A stretch of 64,000 bases of DNA from Terriglobus roseus. GTDB lineage: Bacteria > Acidobacteriota > Terriglobia > Terriglobales > Acidobacteriaceae. Of the stretch, positions 17,421 through 23,207 are shown in pieces (position 1 is the stretch's first letter; each line of letters starts with the position of its first letter). Below the pieces are notes generated by a model that saw nothing but the letters and a program-made list of their open reading frames with translations, did no database searches and was not told the origin of the DNA. The stretch spans positions 1,612,001-1,676,000 of the forward strand of contig NZ_LT629690.1 of the NCBI RefSeq assembly GCF_900102185.1. Reading direction: 5' to 3'. The translations under genes and the position numbers were made by a program.

Positions 17421-17444
17421 CTTATTGTTTGGTTTTGTTGGTTG

Positions 17445-19196
17445 TTATTTGGTGTCTTCCTTGTCCTGCGCTTTCTTTGAGGGGCGTAGGAGGGGGAAGA
17501 GGATGACGTCGCGGATGGAGCGCGAGCCGGTTAGAAGCATGGTGAGGCGGTCGATGCCGATGCCTTCGCCGCCGGTGGGGGGCAGACCGTAGCGGAGGGC
17601 TTTTACGTAGTCCTCGTCCATGTCGTTGGCTTCTTCGTCGCCTGCGTTCTTCTGGGTCATCTGATCTTCGAAGCGGCGTAGCTGGTCTTCTGAGTCGTTC
17701 AACTCGGAGAAGGCGTTGCCGATTTCAAAGCCGCCGATGTAGAACTCGAAACGTTCGGTCCAGTCTTCGTCATTTGGTTTCACCTTGCTTAATGGCGAAA
17801 CCGCGAGTGGAAAGTCGTAGATAATGTGCGGTTGAACGAGATGCTCTTCGGCAACGGCTTCAAAGATCGCAGCGATATGCTTGCCGATATTGCCGCCGGA
17901 AACCGATACCGTTTTCGATTCCGCGATAGCATGCCGAAGATTTTTCAGCTTCTGTGTGTCCAAGGTTGCGTCGCTGGGGAATTGGACGTTCTCTACGAAA
18001 TAAAGGAACCTAGCTGCGTTATCTAGATCGATGTTTTGAATCGCTGGAGTCGCTTCTGCCGGCCAATACTTAACAATCGCCTCTCGCATTGATAGGCGGG
18101 TCCACTTGCCGAGGTCGATCTGGACCATTTCGCCTGCGCGTGGGCCCTTTGGTAGAGGGAAGTCGACTACGGTGGTGCCGTTCACTTCGTTGGCTACGAA
18201 GGTGACGATCTCTTCCGTGAGGTTCATCAGGTCGTGGTAGTTGGCGTAGGCCTGGTAGAACTCCAGCATGGTGAATTCGGGGTTGTGCTGGGTGCTGATG
18301 CCTTCGTTGCGGAAGTTGCGATTGATCTCGTAGACGCGGTCCATGCCGCCGACCACGAGGCGCTTGAGATAGAGTTCCGGCGCGATGCGCAGGAAGAGTT
18401 CCATGTCGAGCGTGTTGTGGTGCGTGACGAAGGGACGTGCTGCTGCGCCGCCTGCGACGGGCTGCATCATGGGCGTTTCGACTTCGAGGTAGCCGCGGTC
18501 GTCGAAGAACTTGCGGAGTGCTTTGAGGACTTGTGCGCGCTTAACGAAGACTTCGCGTGCGGGGAGGCGCCTCATGCTGGCCGTTGCTGCGGCGATGGCT
18601 TCGGGGTTCTCGTTGTCCGTTACGGACTCTTCGGTGGCTGGTTCAGCGGCGTCTTCGCCGGTGTCCATGAAGAGATCGACGTAGCGCTGGCGGTAGCGCA
18701 GTTCGATGTCGGTGAGGCCGTGGAACTTGTCGGGCAGCGCGACCATGGCCTTCGAGAGGAAGGTGAGCGATTCAACGTGGACGGTGAGTTCGCCGGTGCG
18801 TGTGCGGAAGAGGAAGCCGGTGACGCCGATGTGGTCGCCGAGGTCGAGGAGTTTGTAGAGCTCGAATGCGGGTTCGCCGACGTCGTCTTTGCGGACGTAA
18901 ATCTGGATGCGTGCACCGTTGTTCTGCAGAACTGCGAAGCCTGCCTTGCCCTGGCGGCGATGAGCCATCACCCGGCCTGCGATGGCGACGTGGGGCTTGT
19001 CGGCTTCGAGGAGTTCGCCTGTGGTGTCGGCGAAGGTACCGATGATCTGCGGCGCGGTGTGGGTGAAGGCGAAGCTGTTGGGGTAAGTGGCTTCGAGCCG
19101 CGACAAGCCTGCTTGTGCGCCTAATTCGGCGATCTTGTCGAGTTTTTCCTGGCGCTCTTTGAACAGGCGCTCTTCAAAGTCGGATGCGAACAACAA
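17445..19196 (-). CDS. lysS: Lysyl-tRNA synthetase, class II
   Basis: About 583 residues. It charges tRNA-Lys with lysine. The N-terminal OB-fold anticodon domain is followed by the class II core: motif two in FRNEGISTQHNPEFTMLEFY and motif three in GEGIGIDRLTMLL. Compared with typical LysS (about 500 residues) it has an acidic insert of roughly 30 residues near residues 170-215 (TGEDAAEPATEESVTDNE), between RYVDLF and the core. The start is TTG at 19196, with GAGG at 19204-19207 seven bases upstream; the frame is open to 19355 but that stretch lies in a palindromic element and does not look like protein. Confidence 0.9.
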   Translation of the reverse strand: MLFASDFEERLFKERQEKLDKIAELGAQAGLSRLEATYPNSFAFTHTAPQIIGTFADTTGELLEADKPHVAIAGRVMAHRRQGKAGFAVLQNNGARIQIYVRKDDVGEPAFELYKLLDLGDHIGVTGFLFRTRTGELTVHVESLTFLSKAMVALPDKFHGLTDIELRYRQRYVDLFMDTGEDAAEPATEESVTDNENPEAIAAATASMRRLPAREVFVKRAQVLKALRKFFDDRGYLEVETPMMQPVAGGAAARPFVTHHNTLDMELFLRIAPELYLKRLVVGGMDRVYEINRNFRNEGISTQHNPEFTMLEFYQAYANYHDLMNLTEEIVTFVANEVNGTTVVDFPLPKGPRAGEMVQIDLGKWTRLSMREAIVKYWPAEATPAIQNIDLDNAARFLYFVENVQFPSDATLDTQKLKNLRHAIAESKTVSVSGGNIGKHIAAIFEAVAEEHLVQPHIIYDFPLAVSPLSKVKPNDEDWTERFEFYIGGFEIGNAFSELNDSEDQLRRFEDQMTQKNAGDEEANDMDEDYVKALRYGLPPTGGEGIGIDRLTMLLTGSRSIRDVILFPLLRPSKKAQDKEDTK

Positions 19197-19200
19197 CGGT

Positions 19201-19223
19201 GAGCCTCTTTCTCTACGAGGCTC
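19201..19223 (-). promoter_or_regulatory. Inverted repeat overlapping the lysS ribosome-binding site
   Basis: On the lysS strand GAGCCTC (19223-19217) and GAGGCTC (19207-19201) form a perfect 7-bp stem with a 9-base loop; the right arm includes the GAGG ribosome-binding site. TATACT at 19229-19224 just upstream looks like a -10 box. If that is the real -10, transcription would begin inside the left arm and the hairpin could not form fully in RNA. Confidence 0.4.
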
Positions 19224-19231
19224 AGTATAAA

Positions 19232-19456
19232 TTCGTACCGTTCTCGACGCGCTCGGCGCGTGAACGAACTTCGTTCGTTTGAGCTTCGCGTTGCGAAGCT
19301 GGCCACATCTCATGATGCCCAGATGTGGGGCACCAGTTTCTGTAGTCAAAAGCACGACGCACTCGTGGCTTTGTCGAGTGCGTCGGGATGCTTCGTGTTG
19401 TATTCGAGTGACGGGCCGTTGAGGACACGCGCGGAGCGCGTCGAGGACCGCACGAA
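19232..19456. repeat. 225-bp palindromic element bounded by 31-bp imperfect inverted repeats
   Basis: The 31 bases at 19232-19262 match the reverse complement of 19426-19456 at 27 of 31 positions, including a perfect 12-bp core CTCGACGCGCTC. Inside are four more inverted repeats: 19262-19276, 19282-19300 (AGCTTCGC), 19303-19328 (CCACATCT) and 19355-19385 (11-bp stem CGACGCACTCG). There is no transposase-like reading frame. The shape fits a MITE-like or REP-type palindromic element inserted between lysS and the next minus-strand gene. No clear target duplication was found by eye. Confidence 0.55.
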
Positions 19457-19460
19457 GTGT

Positions 19461-19664
19461 CTACGTTGCCTTGCGCTGGAAGCTGGTTTTCTTGAAACCA
19501 GCGGATGCGGACTTGCCGCCGCCAGCGTTGCCGTGGCTGAAGTTCTGCTTGCCGCCGCCGTTCTTCTGGGCTTCCAGCTTTTCGCGGAGGGCCTGCAGCT
19601 TCTGCGCCTTGGGGCCGAGGCCGGTGGCGCGGGGTGCGGTTGGTTTTGGTGTGTCAGTACTCAT
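19461..19664 (-). CDS. Small basic protein, unknown function
   Basis: About 67 residues from ATG 19664 (MSTDTPKPTAPRATGLG). The middle is a likely helix KAQKLQALREKLEAQK; the C-terminus is Gly/Lys/Ser/Phe-rich and basic (SAGFKKTSFQRKAT). It has no signal or membrane span. Composition suggests a nucleic-acid- or ribosome-associated protein, but this is only inference. The frame is open to 19700, though the extra N-terminal residues look non-coding. It lies just downstream, on the same strand, of the small lipoprotein gene. I do not recognise the family. Confidence 0.55.
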   Translation of the reverse strand: MSTDTPKPTAPRATGLGPKAQKLQALREKLEAQKNGGGKQNFSHGNAGGGKSASAGFKKTSFQRKAT

Positions 19665-19724
19665 GGGAAACATCGTAGCGACGTATGAAGCGGGGTGCAA
19701 CGTATGCCGCTACGACTTTTGGGG

Positions 19725-20081
19725 TTAGTAGGCGCCTTCGGCTCGACGGAAGCCACTGTTGTAGCCGCGGAGGTAGGCGTTGCGATAGGTGTCGCGGTAG
19801 ACGGGGTAGGGGCCGAGGCGGCCGTCGTAGCCGGGAGTGGTGGCGTAGCGACGGTCGTATTGCGGGCGGTAGGCGGCGCGTTGGACGAGGTCTCGAGCGC
19901 CGTCGTGCTGGCCGTCGCGGAAGCCGTTTTGTTGGGCGATCTGGACGATGGGGCCGGGGCCGTATGTGGGCGGTGGAGGCGGAGCAACGGCGACGTAACG
20001 CGGCTGGCTGGCGCAGCCGGTGAGCGCGAGCATGGCGGCAAGGGCGAGGGAAACAGTGGTGGCAGTGCGAATGAGTGACAT
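19725..20081 (-). CDS. Small putative lipoprotein
   Basis: 118 residues with a lipoprotein signal: hydrophobic ATTVSLALAAMLA followed by lipobox LTGC (Cys at residue 23). The mature part is rich in Pro, Tyr, Arg and Gly (YVAVAPPPPPTYG, then repeated YR/RD segments such as NGFRDGQHDGARD and NAYLRGYNSGFRRAEGAY). It should be anchored in the envelope. The two NGFRDG / YNSGFRRA-like segments suggest an internally repeated helical motif. Function unknown. Divergent from the ATP synthase genes. Confidence 0.72.
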   Translation of the reverse strand: MSLIRTATTVSLALAAMLALTGCASQPRYVAVAPPPPPTYGPGPIVQIAQQNGFRDGQHDGARDLVQRAAYRPQYDRRYATTPGYDGRLGPYPVYRDTYRNAYLRGYNSGFRRAEGAY

Positions 20082-20191
20082 GCGAAACGCTCCTTTGCGT
20101 CACTGGTTAGGACACAAAGATTACGGAAGGTTGTGAGCAACTTTGCGCGTTGTGCGGGGTACGCGCGAGGCGTGATGTAATGGAGGTCGCG

Positions 20192-20440
20192 ATGAGCGGA
20201 GACGGCAACATTCCGGGCAAACCGAAGGGCGCGCTGGGCGATCTGGTGAAAGCCGAAACCATGATCCAGCTTGCGCTGGCGCTGCCGATTGGCTGCGTGG
20301 TGGGCTGGCTGCTGGGGTCGTTGGTGGACCATCACTATGGCACTCGTTATGGCGGGATTGTGGGCATCGTGGTGGGGGCCGTTGGCGGGTTTATCAAGAT
20401 CTTCCAGACCGCGCAGAAGTATATGAAGGACAACAACTAA
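20192..20440 (+). CDS. AtpZ/AtpI-type ATP synthase accessory membrane protein
   Basis: 82 residues from ATG 20192, with GGAGG at 20182-20186. It has two membrane helices (MIQLALALPIGCVVGWLLGS and a Gly-rich second helix GGIVGIVVGAVGGFI) separated by DHHYGTRY. This matches the small AtpZ/AtpI-like proteins that precede atpB and are linked to assembly of the c-ring or Mg/Ca handling. It abuts the next gene without a gap and begins the F0 operon. Confidence 0.8.
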   Translation: MSGDGNIPGKPKGALGDLVKAETMIQLALALPIGCVVGWLLGSLVDHHYGTRYGGIVGIVVGAVGGFIKIFQTAQKYMKDNN

Positions 20441-20881
20441 GTGGAACCAACAGAGATTCCCGCGGGTTTTACGGACGCGGATGCGCGCGAAGTGATTGCG
20501 CGTGCGGTGAAGATTGTGGCCGTGATGGCGGCCGTGTGTGTGATTCCGGCGTGGGTTAAGGGCGGCTGGAAGTCGGCTTTGTTGCTGCTGATTGGCGCGG
20601 CGATTGCGGGCAGCGGATTGTGGGAGTGGCGGCGTTTGATGGCGGCGTTGACGGCGAAGATGGAGCCGCTGCCGGGCGAGCATATTGTGGGTGCTCGGAG
20701 GCCTTCGATCGGGTTCGCGCTGGTGGGGTTCTTTCTCCGTTTATTCGTCGTCGTGGCCGTTCTGTATGTTAGCCTTAAGTATCTGAATGGCTCCGCGCTG
20801 GCACTTGCAGCGGGTCTTGCGATGGGTGTAATTGCACTGACGATCGAAGGCTTGCGGCTGTTGCGTAGCGGTACGATTTAG
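20441..20881 (+). CDS. atpI: ATP synthase subunit I-like membrane protein
   Basis: 146 residues starting at GTG 20441, directly after the preceding stop. Four membrane helices are expected (two in IVAVMAAVCVIPAWV / SALLLLIGAAIAGSG and two in LVGFFLRLFVVVAVLYVS / LALAAGLAMGVIALTIEGL). Length and helix number fit the AtpI family, whose members help c-ring assembly. Sequence conservation in this family is low, so the call leans on position between the AtpZ-like gene and atpB. Confidence 0.75.
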   Translation: MEPTEIPAGFTDADAREVIARAVKIVAVMAAVCVIPAWVKGGWKSALLLLIGAAIAGSGLWEWRRLMAALTAKMEPLPGEHIVGARRPSIGFALVGFFLRLFVVVAVLYVSLKYLNGSALALAAGLAMGVIALTIEGLRLLRSGTI

Positions 20882-20928
20882 GGGCTTCAGACAAAGTTTT
20901 CAAAGGCCCAGGCCGACAAGAAAGAATC

Positions 20929-21660
20929 ATGCCGGAACAGCTCGTTTTCACTCGATTTTTGAATGCGCATTTCGCCGGTCCGGTGGATGCGCTGCTGCGT
21001 GCAGTGCACGTGAAGGTGGTCTTCCCCGAGGCCCCGATTTCAAATGCAGTTGCGATGGAGATCATCGTTGGACTGCTGCTGATTGCATACTTTGTGGCGG
21101 TGCGGGCCAGCCTGAGCGTGGACAAGCCGAATGGCATTGCTCACTCGGCTGAGATGGTGCACGAGTTTGTCTCCGGACAGGCTGAGAGCATTGTGGGCCA
21201 CGGCTACGAAAAGTTTGTGGGCTACCTGTCAGTGCTGCTGCTGTTCATCCTGGTGATGAACCTGCTGGGACTGATTCCGGGACTGATGTCGCCTACGTCG
21301 AACCCGGTGGTGCCACTTGGCATTGCACTGGTGACGTTCATCTACTACCACTACCATGGCATCCGTTCGAACGGCGCTGGCTACATCAAGCAGTTCCTGG
21401 GACCGGTGTGGTGGCTGGCTCCGCTGATGTTCATCATCGAAATCGTTTCGCACTGCGCACGTGTTCTGTCGCTGACAGTTCGTCTTTACGCGAACATGTT
21501 TGCGGGTGACCTGGTGACGCTGGCGTTCTTCTCGCTGGTGCCGATCGGTGTGCCGCTGGTGTTCCTGGGACTTCACCTTGGTGTGTCGATCATTCAGGCG
21601 TATGTGTTCATGCTGCTATCGACGATTTATCTGAGCCTGGCTGTCAGCCACGAACACTAG
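20929..21660 (+). CDS. atpB: ATP synthase F0 subunit a
   Basis: 243 residues. Subunit a forms the ion half-channels next to the c-ring. The essential arginine lies in LTVRLYANMFAGDLV; other family stretches are LLFILVMNLLGLIPG, PTSNPVVPLGIAL and the C-terminal IIQAYVFMLLSTIYLSLAV. The length is usual. It is followed after 151 bases by atpE. The peripheral stalk and F1 genes (b, delta, alpha, gamma, beta, epsilon) do not follow, so F0 and F1 genes are split. Confidence 0.94.
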   Translation: MPEQLVFTRFLNAHFAGPVDALLRAVHVKVVFPEAPISNAVAMEIIVGLLLIAYFVAVRASLSVDKPNGIAHSAEMVHEFVSGQAESIVGHGYEKFVGYLSVLLLFILVMNLLGLIPGLMSPTSNPVVPLGIALVTFIYYHYHGIRSNGAGYIKQFLGPVWWLAPLMFIIEIVSHCARVLSLTVRLYANMFAGDLVTLAFFSLVPIGVPLVFLGLHLGVSIIQAYVFMLLSTIYLSLAVSHEH

Positions 21661-21811
21661 AAACGAGCCTGCGTTGGCAGGTGACTAAGCTTGACGTCGA
21701 TGGAGCAGTCTCCGCTATCGATGGGTTTCATCCGAATAAGCGTGAGGGGGTCAGCACGGTGAACCTCAACCACCAACTCATTCGGCACTTTGGAGATATT
21801 GGAGTACGACC

Positions 21812-22117
21812 ATGAAGGTTATGAAGTACGTATTTATGACGCTGGCTACGCTGCTGATTGCATCGCCGGTGTTCGCGCAGACGGGTGCTGATGCATCGTC
21901 GAAGGGCCTGTTCTACATCGCTGCCGGTATCGGCATGGCTCTGGCTGCTGGTCTTTGCGGCCTGGCACAGGGCAAGGCGACCGCTTCGGCTGCTGAGGCT
22001 GTTGCTCGCAACCCCGGCGCACGTCCGGCAATCTTCACGTTCCTCATCCTCGGCCTGGCCTTCATCGAATCGCTGGCTCTGTTCACGTTCGTGATCATCT
22101 TCCTCAAGGTTGCGTAA
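21812..22117 (+). CDS. atpE: ATP synthase F0 subunit c with N-terminal leader
   Basis: 101 residues, longer than the usual 75-90 because of a signal-like leader (YVFMTLATLLIASPVFAQ) before the two-helix hairpin. Helix one includes LAQGKATASAAEAVARNPGA, and helix two has the ion-binding Glu in LAFIESLALFTFV. Gln in AQG and Ser after the Glu occur at positions used for Na+ binding in some c-subunits, but the Thr and Tyr also needed there are Leu and Phe, so proton use is more likely. The gene ends the F0 operon just ahead of a strong terminator. Confidence 0.93.
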   Translation: MKVMKYVFMTLATLLIASPVFAQTGADASSKGLFYIAAGIGMALAAGLCGLAQGKATASAAEAVARNPGARPAIFTFLILGLAFIESLALFTFVIIFLKVA

Positions 22118-22142
22118 GCAACCTGCCGCGATCGCGGTTTGG

Positions 22143-22170
22143 AAAAGCCCTCGCTTCGGCGAGGGCTTTT
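22143..22170 (+). terminator. Strong terminator after atpE
   Basis: A perfect 12-bp stem AAAAGCCCTCGC / GCGAGGGCTTTT closed by a TTCG tetraloop, 25 bases after the atpE stop and followed by CTGTTTTC. It also lies beyond the end of the convergent PAP2 gene. Confidence 0.9.
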
Positions 22171-22187
22171 CTGTTTTCGAAGACGCG

Positions 22188-23024
22188 TTATTTCCTGCGA
22201 GGAACGTGGTGGTGGGCTCGGTAGACGTAATGGCCGATGAGCCAGCCCACGCTGGAACCGATGAGAACATCGGATGGAAAGTGTTGCTGACCGAGGACGC
22301 GGGTGAGGCTGACGCCGGTTGCCGCTGTGTAGATGCCGAGTTGCGCCCAGGGATTGTGATATTCGCCTGCGATGACCGCGGCGGATGACCATGCGATGAC
22401 GCTATGGCCAGAGACAAAAGACGAATCCAGTTTGGATGGCGCGGAAAAGAAGTTGCCTCTTGCGTTGTCGATGTAGGGACGTTCGCGGAAGGTGACGACC
22501 TTAACGAGTTCACCCACGGCATACGCTTCCGCTAAGGCCTGGGAGGCGAGAATGCCGGTTTCGCGAGAGCGTTCGTCGCCTTTGATCTTGCCCCATGCGT
22601 ACATGCCAACAGGTGTGGCGATGGAGGTGTACAGCAGACCGTCGGATACGTTGACGGCGGTTTGATTTAGAGAGGGGTTGCTACTGACGACATTGCGCAT
22701 GGTGTGCGTGTCGGTGGCGAAGGCTGCACCGGATGCGCCTGCGAGTGGGAGTAGCCACGCCAGGTCACGGGTGCGGATGTAAGCGGGAGAAGTGAAGATG
22801 TGCACAGCATCAGAGGCCATGCTTTTCGGGAGACCGAGGAGTGTGACCTCAGGGTGGGGTTGGTCTTCGAGGGGGATATGCTCGGACATTTGTCCCTGCT
22901 GCGACTGCGGCGCGGAGTACAAGGGCGCATCCGGGAGTGCCGGACCAGACTGCGCGTATGCGCCTAAGGCCGCAGTGAAAAGGGCGAGGGAACAGGAGGA
23001 AGAAACGAAGGCTCTTGAAATCAC
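22188..23024 (-). CDS. Exported PAP2 family phosphatase
   Basis: 278 residues with an N-terminal signal (SSCSLALFTAALGAYAQ). The three phosphatase motifs are present: KVVTFRERP (K-x6-RP), SSFVSGHS and TRVLGQQHFPSD. This acid-phosphatase fold dephosphorylates lipid phosphates such as undecaprenyl or phosphatidylglycerol phosphate, or acts as a periplasmic acid phosphatase. Motif two has Val in place of the common Pro (PSGH). A short hydrophobic region is at the C-terminus (GSSVGWLIGHYVY). It is convergent with atpE; the spacer to the next gene (23025-23207) shows nothing distinctive. Confidence 0.85.
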   Translation of the reverse strand: MISRAFVSSSCSLALFTAALGAYAQSGPALPDAPLYSAPQSQQGQMSEHIPLEDQPHPEVTLLGLPKSMASDAVHIFTSPAYIRTRDLAWLLPLAGASGAAFATDTHTMRNVVSSNPSLNQTAVNVSDGLLYTSIATPVGMYAWGKIKGDERSRETGILASQALAEAYAVGELVKVVTFRERPYIDNARGNFFSAPSKLDSSFVSGHSVIAWSSAAVIAGEYHNPWAQLGIYTAATGVSLTRVLGQQHFPSDVLIGSSVGWLIGHYVYRAHHHVPRRK

Positions 23025-23207
23025 ATGTTCAGATTGCTGTGCCGGGCCTTAATCCTTGCTGAATGTTCAGGATGTGATTGAGAGCGAATTGCTAAGTGAC
23101 GAAATTAACTTTTGGGATTCCACAGTTAGGCTCCTTGTGGCGCGAAATGGCGTCATCGGTTTTGGCGTAATCCTGCGTAGCTAACTTTCAAACGGGAGAG
23201 TTAACGG

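Noticed and set aside
18234-19124. 296-codon open frame antisense to lysS
   Set aside because: Shadow of lysS codon bias.
21812-22117. Sodium-translocating c-subunit
   Set aside because: Gln and Glu-Ser are present but the Thr and Tyr ligand positions are Leu and Phe; not enough to claim sodium specificity.
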